Numbered from the stretch's first letter, positions 1 to 6,964 are shown. The stretch: DNA of 17,972 nt from DASYYE01 sp035946955 (GCA_035946955.1 DASYYE010000378.1:1-17972), one strand, 5' to 3'. The notes: a model not told the origin generated them from the sequence alone. Made by a program: numbers and translations.

Positions 1-971
1 TCCAGGCTGGGCTTGAGCTGCGCGGCGTCGCGCACGGTCAGGCCCTCCCTGGTGCCTGCGGCCACCAGTTCACCAAGCACGCCGTCTGGTTCGCGGGTGA
101 ACACCCGGACCCGGTCACCGTCGGTCTCCACCTTGGTGACAGCGTGGCGGGCCGTCATGGCGGCCCTCTCGACCAGCGAAGCGGGCACCGGGCCTTCGTA
201 CCTGACAGTGATCACGGTGTCCGCGCCAGCGGTCTCTTTCAGTTCGTCCACCGTGCCCGACGCGAGCACCCGGCCGTGGTCGACCACGGCGATCCGGTCG
301 CACAGGGCCTCTGCTTCTTCCATGTAGTGGGTGGTCAGCAGGACGGACTGGCCCTCGCCGTGCAGCACCCGCAGGATGTCCCAGAGGTTCACCCGCGTCT
401 GGGGGTCGAGGCCGGCGGTCGGCTCGTCGAGGAACAGCACTTCTGGCCGGTGCACCAGAGCTCGTGCGATCAGCAGCCGCCGTGCCTGGCCGCCGGACAG
501 GTCGGTTGCCATGGCCTTGCGCCGGTCGCCGAGCCCGAACGCCTCGATGAGCTGGGCGGCACGGCGGTTGGCCTCCCGCGGCCCCAGCCCGAAGAAGCGG
601 CTGCGGAACTCCAGGTTCTCCGACACGGTGAGCTGCATGTCCAGGGTGTTGTTCTGCGTGACCACCCCGATCCGGCGCTTGACACCGACCGGGTCGGCCA
701 CCACGTCGACATCGGCGACCCACGCCCGCCCACCGGTCGGGAGCACCAGCGTGGTCAGCATGCCGATCGTGGTGGACTTGCCCGCCCCGTTCGGGCCGAG
801 CAGGCCGAAGAACTCGCCCTTGTGGACGTTGAGGTCGATGCCACGGACGGCGGGCACGTCGCCCCGTGAGGTCTTATAGGTCTTGCGCAGGTCTTCGGTG
901 CGGATCGCGCGTGCCGTGCCTGGCTCCGCCGGCTCCATCACCTGGAGCGCCTGCTGGCCGTCCTGTGTCAA
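1..971 (-). CDS. DrrA-type ABC transporter ATP-binding protein (3' end cut by window edge)
   Basis: Cytoplasmic ATPase of an ABC exporter, of the daunorubicin-resistance (DrrA) subfamily that pairs with a separate DrrB-like permease. The visible 323 residues include Walker A GPNGAGKST (residues 59-67), Q-loop Gln106 in TQNNTLD, signature LSGGQ (158-162), Walker B LFLDEPT with Asp182 and Glu183, and the H-loop His215 in TTHYMEEAE. The C-terminal DrrA accessory region follows, and only a few residues should be missing beyond the left edge. The chosen start is TTG at 971, because GGGAGG lies just upstream of it; ATG at 938 is an alternative without a good ribosome site. The permease gene is expected beyond position 1. 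The gene diverges from the decarboxylase at 1151. The substrate (drug, lipid or secondary metabolite) cannot be told from the sequence. Confidence 0.93.
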   Translation of the reverse strand, partial: MTQDGQQALQVMEPAEPGTARAIRTEDLRKTYKTSRGDVPAVRGIDLNVHKGEFFGLLGPNGAGKSTTIGMLTTLVLPTGGRAWVADVDVVADPVGVKRRIGVVTQNNTLDMQLTVSENLEFRSRFFGLGPREANRRAAQLIEAFGLGDRRKAMATDLSGGQARRLLIARALVHRPEVLFLDEPTAGLDPQTRVNLWDILRVLHGEGQSVLLTTHYMEEAEALCDRIAVVDHGRVLASGTVDELKETAGADTVITVRYEGPVPASLVERAAMTARHAVTKVETDGDRVRVFTREPDGVLGELVAAGTREGLTVRDAAQLKPSL

Positions 972-1150
972 CTCCCCGCCTCCCGTACTGGCCTGGTACG
1001 TCCCCTGCGCTCCCGCGCCGCACCGTTTCTATGGTATTCGCCACGTACGTCACGTCCGGACTGCTTTCGCGCCGGGCGGACGCCGGCCGTCGGAGGTGTC
1101 GGCCGCTGGCGGCGAAAGTGTGCCAAACCGGCTGGCATAGGGTGCCGAGC
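972..1150. promoter_or_regulatory. Divergent intergenic region between ABC ATPase and decarboxylase
   Basis: This 179-bp gap must hold the promoters of both divergent genes. I see a short palindromic core CGTACG near 1044 inside CCACGTACGTCACG, but no convincing -35/-10 pair and no long operator palindrome. The plus-strand frame stays open upstream of 1151 back to about 866, which is ordinary for high-GC DNA and is not taken as coding. Confidence 0.4.
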
Positions 1151-2518
1151 ATGGACGACAAGCCGTTGCGACGAGCATATGAGCTGGCGGGGGAGTGGTT
1201 GGGGTCATTGGGAGAGCGACCGGTCGGTGTGCCGGCCGAGGCCGGTGTGTTGTGGTCACGGCTGGGGCTCGCACTGCCAGAGGCCGGAGAGGATCCCGCG
1301 ACGGTGGTGGAGGACCTGGCTGCCGCGCTGGAGCCAGGGCTGGTCGCCATACCTGGCCCGCGGTACTTCGGGTTCGTGAACGGCGGCGCCCTGCCCGCTG
1401 CCCTGGCAGCCGACTGGCTGGTCTCGGCATTCGACCAGAACGCCGCGATGTCGGTGATGTCGCCGGCAGCGGCAGCCGCCGAGCAGGTCACCGCCGGGTG
1501 GCTGCTGGACCTGCTGGGACTGCCCGCTGATGCCGCCGTGGGGTTCGTAACCGGCGCACAGATGGCCAACTTCTCGTGCCTGGCGGCCGCGCGGCACGCG
1601 CTGCTCGCTGCGGTGGGCTGGGATGTCGAAGCCGACGGGCTCCAATCCTCGCCCCCGCTGACCGTCCTGGTGGGTGAGTTCGCCCACACCACGGTCTTGC
1701 AGGCGCTACGGATGCTCGGCCTTGGCGCCGTCCGCGCGCGGCGTGTCCCCGCCGACAGCCACGGGCGCATGCTGCCGGGTGAGCTCCGGCGTGCGCTGGA
1801 CGAGACCAGCGGTCCTGCGCTGGTCTGCGCCCAGGCGGGGGAGGTCAACACCGGAGTGGTGGACCCGCTTGCGGGACTCGCCGAGGTGGTGGCCGGGCAC
1901 CGGCCCGCGTGGCTGCACGTGGATGGCGCCTTTGGCCTGTGGGCAGCGGCGAGCCCCGCCCTGCGCCCACTGGTCGATGGGGTCGGGCTCGCCGACTCCT
2001 GGGCGGTTGACGCGCACAAGTGGCTGAACGTCCCCTACGACTGCGGCATGGCGGTCGTCCGCGACCCCTCCGCGATGGCCGCCGCGCTCACCGTGACAGC
2101 CCCCTACCTCCAAGGTGATGGGGCATGGGACCCTTTCTCGTTCACGCCGGAGGCCTCGCGGCGCGCGCGGGCACTGCCGGTCTATGCGGCACTGCGCAGC
2201 CTCGGCCGCCAGGGCGTAGCCGACCTGGTCGAACGCTGCTGCAACCTCGCGAAACTGGCCGCGGCCGGGCTCTCGCGCATCCCGGGCGTTGAGGTGCTCA
2301 ACGACGTGGTGCTCAACCAGGTGCTCTTCCGCGTGCCCGGCGACACCGAGGCCGTGATCAGCCACATCCAGCGCGACGGCACCTGCTGGCTGGGCGGCAC
2401 CACCTGGCGCGGCTCGCCCGCCGTCCGCTTCTCGGTATCCAACTGGTCCACCACCCCCGCCGACATCGACCGCTCCGTAGCCGCCATCGCCCGCGCCGTA
2501 GCCGCCCGTGCCGGCTAA
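1151..2518 (+). CDS. PLP-dependent group II decarboxylase / aminotransferase-fold enzyme
   Basis: A 455-residue fold-type I pyridoxal phosphate enzyme of the aromatic-L-amino-acid/glutamate decarboxylase (group II) superfamily. Family members decarboxylate amino acids to amines, and some actinobacterial members act as aldehyde-forming or transaminating enzymes. Visible motifs are PRYFGFVNGG (about 70-79), His179 in GEFAHTT (the position that usually stacks on PLP), HVDGAFG with Asp258 (pyridine-N partner), and DAHKWLN with Lys290 as the Schiff-base lysine. Length fits the family. The start is ATG at 1151, eight bases after AGGG at 1139-1142; an in-frame GTG at 1142 is possible. The gene ends at a strong hairpin (2536-2583). 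Nothing beside it fixes the substrate. The adjacent ABC exporter could move a product, but the two are divergent and the link is weak. Confidence 0.9.
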   Translation: MDDKPLRRAYELAGEWLGSLGERPVGVPAEAGVLWSRLGLALPEAGEDPATVVEDLAAALEPGLVAIPGPRYFGFVNGGALPAALAADWLVSAFDQNAAMSVMSPAAAAAEQVTAGWLLDLLGLPADAAVGFVTGAQMANFSCLAAARHALLAAVGWDVEADGLQSSPPLTVLVGEFAHTTVLQALRMLGLGAVRARRVPADSHGRMLPGELRRALDETSGPALVCAQAGEVNTGVVDPLAGLAEVVAGHRPAWLHVDGAFGLWAAASPALRPLVDGVGLADSWAVDAHKWLNVPYDCGMAVVRDPSAMAAALTVTAPYLQGDGAWDPFSFTPEASRRARALPVYAALRSLGRQGVADLVERCCNLAKLAAAGLSRIPGVEVLNDVVLNQVLFRVPGDTEAVISHIQRDGTCWLGGTTWRGSPAVRFSVSNWSTTPADIDRSVAAIARAVAARAG

Positions 2519-2535
2519 TCATTGTGGATAACACT

Positions 2536-2583
2536 CAGCGGTTCAGTTTCTGGCCCTGTGGGGGGCCAGAAACTGAACCGCTG
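2536..2583. terminator. 21-bp perfect hairpin, bidirectional terminator
   Basis: Arms 2536-2556 and 2563-2583 are perfectly complementary over 21 bp around a 6-base loop (TGTGGG). It lies 18 bases past the decarboxylase stop and between convergent genes, so it can end transcription from both sides. There is no U-tract, as is common in high-GC actinomycetes. The hairpin runs directly into the 14-mer TGTCGAAACGATCA, which is repeated at 6969-6982. Confidence 0.8.
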
Positions 2584-2595
2584 TCGAAACGATCA
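2582..2595 (+). repeat. Dispersed 14-mer, copy 1 (inverse of copy at 6969-6982)
   Basis: TGTCGAAACGATCA here is the exact reverse complement of the 14-mer at 6969-6982. Both copies are intergenic and both touch a hairpin. The match stops abruptly on both sides. Together the copies bracket the nitroreductase, TetR, P450, ferredoxin and SelD genes. Confidence 0.6.
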
Positions 2596-2614
2596 CGACT
2601 GCTGGGGGAGGTGG

Positions 2615-2794
2615 TCAGGCGGGTGTGAGGTTGCGGAGGGCGTCTTCGACATTGTCGGGAGTCTGTAGTGTCCCGCCCAGTCCAAGCACGCAGTGGGTTT
2701 GAGGGTTCTCGAAACCTGGCCCCTGCCGCAGATCAGTCGAACGAAGGCTTGCGGTCCCGCGTCCGCTTGAGCTCGAAGAACCCATCCGTCGCGG
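2615..2794 (-). pseudogene. Possible C-terminal coding remnant, unknown family
   Basis: On the minus strand an open stretch ends at a TGA at 2615-2617. Its last codons read GLGGTLQTPDNVEDALRNL followed by TPA and stop, which looks like the tail of a real protein (helix-forming, fairly high GC3). There is no start codon with a ribosome site. Its upstream half overlaps the 3' end of the oxidoreductase gene in another frame, so at most about 115 bases (2615-2732) would be free remnant. I do not recognise the family. Chance open frame remains quite possible. Confidence 0.22.
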
Positions 2795-3356
2795 TCACGA
2801 GCACCAGCCCGTCCCACAGCCGCCCAGCCGCCTCCCCCTTGGGGGCTGGCGTGACGACCGGGCCGAACAGCGCATGGCCGTTGATCCGGATGACCGGCGT
2901 TCCCACGTCGAGGCCGACCTCGTCGAATGCCTCGTGGTGAGACGTCTTGATGGCCTCGTCGAACTCCGTGCTCGTGGCGACGTCGGCCATTGACTCGGGC
3001 AGCCCGACCTCGGCGAGTGCCTCCGGCAGCACAGTGAGGTCGTCGCGGCGGCCCTGGACATGGAGCCGCGTCCCGATGGCCGTGTACAGCGGGCCGAGGA
3101 TGTCAGTGCCCTTGGCCTGGGCCGCCGCCGCGCAGACCCGCACCGGGCCCCAGGCATGGCTCATCTGTTCCAGGTACTCCTCGGACAGCCCCTTGCCCTC
3201 GTGCTGGATGAGGTTCAGGTAGGCCAACGACATGATCCGCCACTGTGTCTGGACAGGCCGGACCTTTTCGACCTCCAGCATCCAGCGAGAGGTGATCCAG
3301 GCCCACGGGCATAGGGGGTCGAACCAGAACTGCGCTTGCACGGGTGTCTCAGCCAA
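2733..3356 (-). CDS. DsbA-family oxidoreductase, mycothiol-dependent nitroreductase (Rv2466c-like)
   Basis: A 207-residue cytosolic thioredoxin-fold protein with an inserted helical domain. It resembles Mycobacterium tuberculosis Rv2466c along its length: FWFDPLCPWAW near the N-terminus, AWGPVRV, GPLYTAIG, EVGLDVGTP with the cis-Pro region (about residues 154-162), and the C-terminal FFELKRTR ending. Rv2466c uses mycothiol to reduce its active-site disulfide and activates nitro-prodrugs. Here the active site is C16-P-W-A19, so the second cysteine of CPWC is absent and only a monothiol mechanism is possible. The start is TTG at 3356 with GGAGG eight bases upstream; the longer GTG at 3371 would overlap that ribosome site. 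It lies 39 bases behind tetR on the same strand and probably shares its transcript. Confidence 0.88.
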   Translation of the reverse strand: MAETPVQAQFWFDPLCPWAWITSRWMLEVEKVRPVQTQWRIMSLAYLNLIQHEGKGLSEEYLEQMSHAWGPVRVCAAAAQAKGTDILGPLYTAIGTRLHVQGRRDDLTVLPEALAEVGLPESMADVATSTEFDEAIKTSHHEAFDEVGLDVGTPVIRINGHALFGPVVTPAPKGEAAGRLWDGLVLVTATDGFFELKRTRDRKPSFD

Positions 3357-3395
3357 CGTCCCTACCTCCACGAGGCAAAAGCGGCGGGTGCCGCA

Positions 3396-4037
3396 CTATT
3401 CCGGTTCGGTCCTCTCTGCCGCGGCCGGGTACTGGAGCAGCGCCCGGATCGCTTCCGCGTAGAGCGAGGCGACATGCTCAGGGCTCGCGGTGGCCAGGGA
3501 CTCCTCACCGACCACGTCGCGCATGATAGGGATCCCGACCGTGAGCGCGCCGATCAGGGCCGCGCGCAGACGGGCGTCGTCAGGAGATACGCCTGGTTGC
3601 CGGGCGGCCTTGTCTGCCAGGCGCGCCACGAAGTCATGGAGCAGGCGTGGCATGGTGAGCGCGGCTGTCGACCCCTCGGGATGGGGGCCTCGCAGCAAGC
3701 CGAGCAGCGGTTCGATCCGCACACTGCTCGGTTTCTCGATCAGGTGGGCGATCATGATCGCCGCGAAGTTCTCGTCGTCGGTGTTGAAGAGCGCGTCGTA
3801 GTGCTTGGCGTAACTGCGGTGGACCTCTTCGTAGAGGGCGGCCTTGGAGCCGAAGTACCGGTAGACGAGGGCCTGGTCCACACCGGCGTCGCGCGCCACG
3901 TCGCGCATGCTGGTGCCTTCGAAACCACGGTGTGCGAACTGGATGCAGGCGGCACCGAGCAGGGCCTTGCGGGTTGCTTCGGCATTGCGTGGACGGCGGC
4001 CACCCACAGTCACTTGGTCGAGGTCCGCCTGCGTCAT
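3396..4037 (-). CDS. TetR-family transcriptional regulator
   Basis: A 213-residue repressor-type regulator. The N-terminal HTH covers roughly residues 18-70, with the typical TSMRDVARDAGVDQALVYRY recognition segment followed by FGSKAALYEEV. The C-terminal ligand-binding and dimer domain is helical and unassigned. The start is ATG at 4037; the upstream ribosome site is weak (TTAGGAC, very close), and an in-frame GTG some nine codons in, before the GGRRPRN segment, is an alternative. The gene is followed by the nitroreductase-like gene on the same strand and diverges from the P450. The palindrome in the divergent gap (4109-4150) is its likely operator, so it probably controls the P450/ferredoxin set and itself. 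The effector is not visible; a P450 substrate or electrophile would be logical. Confidence 0.9.
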   Translation of the reverse strand: MTQADLDQVTVGGRRPRNAEATRKALLGAACIQFAHRGFEGTSMRDVARDAGVDQALVYRYFGSKAALYEEVHRSYAKHYDALFNTDDENFAAIMIAHLIEKPSSVRIEPLLGLLRGPHPEGSTAALTMPRLLHDFVARLADKAARQPGVSPDDARLRAALIGALTVGIPIMRDVVGEESLATASPEHVASLYAEAIRALLQYPAAAERTEPE

Positions 4038-4097
4038 GTCCTAACTGTGCCATCTGACCGGCTGTCTTGCCCAACTGGGCAGGTCGGCTATGTCACG

Positions 4098-4150
4098 TTG
4101 ACAGCGTGTGCTGACTACAACATGCTATGTAAGTCAGCAAGTGCTGACTT
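4098..4150 (+). promoter_or_regulatory. TetR operator with three half-sites and overlapping promoter
   Basis: AAGTCAGCA (4131-4139) and TGCTGACTT (4142-4150) form a perfect 9+9 palindrome around AG. A further TGCTGACT at 4109-4116 pairs with 4132-4139 across 15 bases. A consensus -35 TTGACA lies at 4098-4103, with a possible weak -10 (CATGCT, 4121-4126) at 17 bases. If this promoter is right, bound repressor would cover the -10 and start region of the P450 promoter. Confidence 0.75.
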
Positions 4151-4276
4151 GATCTGTGAGTGACCGCGGAGACACGGATCCGAGTAGGTCCTCCCAGATC
4201 CTGCCATGGCGCGGCGCACCAGAGCAGCCCCCTGCCGCAACGCGGCCTTACCCCGAGGCAGCAAGGAGAGGAACTC

Positions 4277-5485
4277 GTGCCGACAGACCGCCCGGAGGAC
4301 GCAATGACCCGCGTCCGGGAAAGCTACGCGACCCCTGATGAGTTCCGTCAGCTGTGGCGGAAGGAACCCGTCCGGGAGGTGACCACTGCGGACGGGCGGC
4401 GAGCGTGGCAGGTCACAGGCATGGCGGAGGTGCGCACGGTGCTGTCCGACCCACGTTTCAGCCGGGCCGAGACACGCCGGCTCGCTGTGTCGACCGCCGC
4501 ATCGGTGATCTTCGAGGCACCCGGGAACATCCTCGACCTCGACCCGCCCGAGCACACCCGGTTGCGGCGCCTGGTGGCCTCCACCTTCACCGCGCGGCGG
4601 ATCCGTGACATGCGACCGCGCATCCAGGAGATCGCGGACAACCTGATCGCGGACATGAAGACCGCCACTGCGCCCATCGACCTGAACCCGGTGTTCTGCC
4701 TGCCGCTGCCGATCGCGGTGATCTGCGAGATCCTCGGCGTTCCCTTCGGGGACCGCGAGGAGTTCCGGGGCTATGCCGAGCGGGTCTTCTCCGCTGGCGC
4801 GTTCTCCCGGGACGAGTCGTTGCGGTCGCTCAAGTCCCTGGCCGCGTACATGACCAAGCTCATCGCCGACAAGCAGGCCAACCCCGACGGCAGTCTGCTC
4901 GAGTCGCTCACCACCGCCCGCTACGAGGAGGACCGGCTGAGCGAACAGGAGCTGGTCCACCTGAGCATGTCCCTGCTCATCGCCGGTCACGAGACCACCG
5001 CGAACATGATCGGCATGGGCCTGGTGGCGCTGTTCGACCACCCCCTTCAGCTCGCGGCGCTTCGCGACGACCCCTCACTGGCCCCCACCGCCGTCGACGA
5101 GGTCCTGCGGCACATCCCGTTGGCCATCAACCAGGACAACGGCTTGGTCCGCGCCACGACCGAAGACGTCGAACTGGCCGGTGTCACGATCCCGGCCCAC
5201 AGCGCCGTCTATGCCTGCCAGCCTGCCGCGAACATGGACCCGCAGGCGTTCGACGACCCCGAACGCTTCGACATCACCCGCACCGATGCCGCCGACCACA
5301 TGTCCTTCGGGCATGGCCCGCACCACTGCCTGGGCGCGATGCTCGCGCGCATCGAGTTGGAGGTCGCGTTCAACAGCCTGCTGGCCGCCTTCCCCACGCT
5401 CGCCCTGGCCGTGCCCATAGAGGAACTGGCCTACCAGAAAGGCATGATCGTCACCGGGCTGCAGAGCGTCCCAGTTACCTGGTGA
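4277..5485 (+). CDS. Cytochrome P450 (class I bacterial)
   Basis: A 402-residue soluble heme monooxygenase. The I-helix oxygen-activating motif is AGHETT (236-241), the K-helix ExxR is E275-VL-R278, and the heme loop SFGHGPHHCLG carries the thiolate ligand Cys351. All catalytic landmarks are intact and the length is normal. The start is GTG at 4277, six bases behind AAGGAGAGG (4263-4271); the frame is open further upstream without a better ribosome site. The ferredoxin 87 bases downstream is its probable electron donor. No reductase is in the window, so a general ferredoxin reductase would be needed. The substrate is unknown, because no polyketide, terpene or peptide synthase is adjacent. The divergent TetR is the likely regulator. 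Confidence 0.95.
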   Translation: MPTDRPEDAMTRVRESYATPDEFRQLWRKEPVREVTTADGRRAWQVTGMAEVRTVLSDPRFSRAETRRLAVSTAASVIFEAPGNILDLDPPEHTRLRRLVASTFTARRIRDMRPRIQEIADNLIADMKTATAPIDLNPVFCLPLPIAVICEILGVPFGDREEFRGYAERVFSAGAFSRDESLRSLKSLAAYMTKLIADKQANPDGSLLESLTTARYEEDRLSEQELVHLSMSLLIAGHETTANMIGMGLVALFDHPLQLAALRDDPSLAPTAVDEVLRHIPLAINQDNGLVRATTEDVELAGVTIPAHSAVYACQPAANMDPQAFDDPERFDITRTDAADHMSFGHGPHHCLGAMLARIELEVAFNSLLAAFPTLALAVPIEELAYQKGMIVTGLQSVPVTW

Positions 5486-5497
5486 CCCCACCAGGAC

Positions 5498-5542
5498 CCT
5501 GCCGTGCCGGCCCTCGCCGACCGAGAGGGCCGACACGGCAGG
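5498..5542 (+). promoter_or_regulatory. Intercistronic stem-loop between P450 and ferredoxin
   Basis: CCTGCCGTG, one mismatch, CGGCCCTC (5498-5515) pairs with GAGGGCCG, mismatch, CACGGCAGG (5525-5542) around a 9-base loop. That gives 17 pairs and one internal C-A mismatch. It starts 12 bases after the P450 stop and ends 30 bases before the ferredoxin start. It could be an attenuator, a processing or stabilising element, or a terminator with a separate ferredoxin promoter after it. Confidence 0.6.
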
Positions 5543-5572
5543 CGGCATACTGAGCACGGAGGCGATATCCAC

Positions 5573-5803
5573 ATGGCAGAGCAGTGGCAGGTCACGGTCG
5601 ACCGGAGCGTGTGCATGGGCACTGGTATGTGCCGTGGCATCGTGCCCAGGTTGTTCGTGGATGGTGGCGACGGCAAGACCAACGTCACCCAGGATCTGGT
5701 TGAGCCCGACGAACTGGTCATCGACGCGGCTGAGACCTGCCCCACCGAAGCGATCACGGTCACCGACTCAGCCACTGGTAAGGTCCTGGCGCCCGAAATC
5801 TGA
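5573..5803 (+). CDS. [3Fe-4S]-type ferredoxin, P450 partner
   Basis: A 76-residue acidic ferredoxin of the kind that supplies electrons to actinobacterial P450s. The cluster cysteines are C14, C20 and C56. The sequence VCMGTGMCRG lacks the middle cysteine of a CxxCxxC ferredoxin (Thr17 in its place), and C56 sits in TCPTEA. This three-cysteine pattern is that of single [3Fe-4S] ferredoxins such as SubB/SoyB. The start is ATG at 5573, ten bases after GGAGG (5558-5562). It follows the P450 on the same strand behind a stem-loop, and SelD follows 75 bases later. A function as electron carrier for the neighbouring P450 is inferred from family and position. Confidence 0.93.
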   Translation: MAEQWQVTVDRSVCMGTGMCRGIVPRLFVDGGDGKTNVTQDLVEPDELVIDAAETCPTEAITVTDSATGKVLAPEI

Positions 5804-5847
5804 CGGGGGCCTGCTGGGCTGACCGACCTGAGGCGCGAGCGCCGTAG

Positions 5848-5875
5848 GCTCCTCCATAGGTCAGGCAGGAGGAGC
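5848..5875 (+). promoter_or_regulatory. Hairpin that can mask the selD ribosome-binding site
   Basis: GCTCCTCC (5848-5855) is the exact complement of GGAGGAGC (5868-5875), which contains the selD Shine-Dalgarno; the loop is 12 bases. An upstream GACCT (5825-5829) could instead pair with AGGTC (5858-5862) in the loop, and the self-complementary GGCGC/GCGCC lies at 5832-5843. Alternative folding around a ribosome site suggests translational control. The evidence is base pairing only. Confidence 0.45.
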
Positions 5876-5878
5876 GCG

Positions 5879-6910
5879 ATGGCGGAGTTGCCGCGGCTCA
5901 GTTCGTTCAGTCACTGCGCGGGCTGCGCCGCCAAGCTCGCGCCGAGCGAGCTTGCCCACGTCCTGAGCCAGGTCACGGCGCACCACGACGACCTCATCGT
6001 CGGTGCCGAGACCGGCGACGACGCGGCCGTATGGCGGGTCAATGACGAGCGTGCCCTGGTGGCCACGACCGATTTCATCACTCCGGTGGTGGATGACGCG
6101 CGCACGTGGGGCCGGGTGGCGGCGGTCAATGCCGTGTCAGACGTGTACGCGATGGGCGGCCGCCCGCTGTTCGCCCTGAACCTCGTGTGCTGGAACTCTT
6201 CGGAGCTCCCCACCAGCCTGCTCAACGAGGTGCTGGCGGGAGCGGCGGAGGTGGCTGCGGAATGCGGCTACGTGACCGTCGGCGGGCATTCCATCGATGA
6301 CCCGGGCCCCAAGTTCGGATTGGCCGTGGTCGGCGAAGCGCACCCCGGCCGGCTGTTGCGCAACAGCGCCCTGCGCCCCGGCGACGCCCTCATCCTGACC
6401 AAACCGCTGGGGACCGGCATCATCTCCACCGCTGCCAGGGCGGAGGCGGCTGACGACGCGGTGGTCGCGGGCATGGTCGCCTCCATGACCCGCACGAATG
6501 CCGAGGCGTCGGCCACGGCGCTGGCCGCTGGCGCTACCGGCGCCACGGACGTGACGGGGTTTGGCCTGCTCGGTCACCTCGGCCAGATGGCGCGGGCCTC
6601 AGGCGTCGACGTCGACCTGGATATGGCGGCCGTCCCCTTCCTGCCCGGAGCCAGGGAACTCGCGGCCGAGGGACATATCCCGGGCGGCAGCCGCCGCAAC
6701 CTCGCCTGGGTGATCGACCGCGTGGACCCAGGCCCAGCCGACGACCTGACACTCACCCTGCTGGCCGATGCCCAGACCTCAGGCGGCCTGTTGTTCGGCG
6801 TAGACCCCGCCCAGGCCGCCGAAGCCCTAACCCGCCTCCGCGCCACAGCCCACACCCCCGCCCTGATCGCCCGCACCACCCCCGGCACCGGCCACCTCCA
6901 CCTCCACTAA
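5879..6910 (+). CDS. selD: Selenide, water dikinase (selenophosphate synthetase)
   Basis: A 343-residue PurM-like enzyme that makes selenophosphate from selenide and ATP, the selenium donor for selenocysteine, 2-selenouridine tRNA and some small selenometabolites. It aligns by eye with E. coli SelD throughout. The catalytic Cys17/Lys20 of E. coli correspond to Cys16 and Lys19 in SHCAGCAAKLAP, so this is a Cys (not Sec) enzyme. E. coli Cys19 is Ala18 here, and an extra Cys13 is present. Other conserved blocks are GDDAAVW, TTDFITPVVDD, AMGGRP, GGHSIDDP, TKPLGTGI, DVTGFGLLGHL and DAQTSGG. The start is ATG at 5879 behind a strong AGGAGGAG. No selA, selB, selC, mnmH or senA/senB is visible in the window, so the selenium end-product is unknown. 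Confidence 0.95.
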   Translation: MAELPRLSSFSHCAGCAAKLAPSELAHVLSQVTAHHDDLIVGAETGDDAAVWRVNDERALVATTDFITPVVDDARTWGRVAAVNAVSDVYAMGGRPLFALNLVCWNSSELPTSLLNEVLAGAAEVAAECGYVTVGGHSIDDPGPKFGLAVVGEAHPGRLLRNSALRPGDALILTKPLGTGIISTAARAEAADDAVVAGMVASMTRTNAEASATALAAGATGATDVTGFGLLGHLGQMARASGVDVDLDMAAVPFLPGARELAAEGHIPGGSRRNLAWVIDRVDPGPADDLTLTLLADAQTSGGLLFGVDPAQAAEALTRLRATAHTPALIARTTPGTGHLHLH

Positions 6911-6964
6911 CCCGCTGCTCCTCCGGCCGGCCCCCCCACCCCACCGCAGTCCCCGCGGCCCCGT

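Noticed and set aside
866..1150. Upstream extension of the decarboxylase frame to 866
   Set aside because: It would overlap the ABC ATPase start and its ribosome site; the translated extension is Pro/Arg/Ser-rich and lacks family similarity, while ATG 1151 has an SD.
4115..5041. Minus-strand frame of 308 codons opposite the P450
   Set aside because: His/Arg/Gly-rich antisense shadow; the plus-strand P450 has all family motifs and proper signals.
5879..6910. Selenocysteine-encoding TGA in selD or neighbours
   Set aside because: The SelD active-site position is a normal Cys codon and no gene here shows an in-frame TGA followed by conserved sequence.
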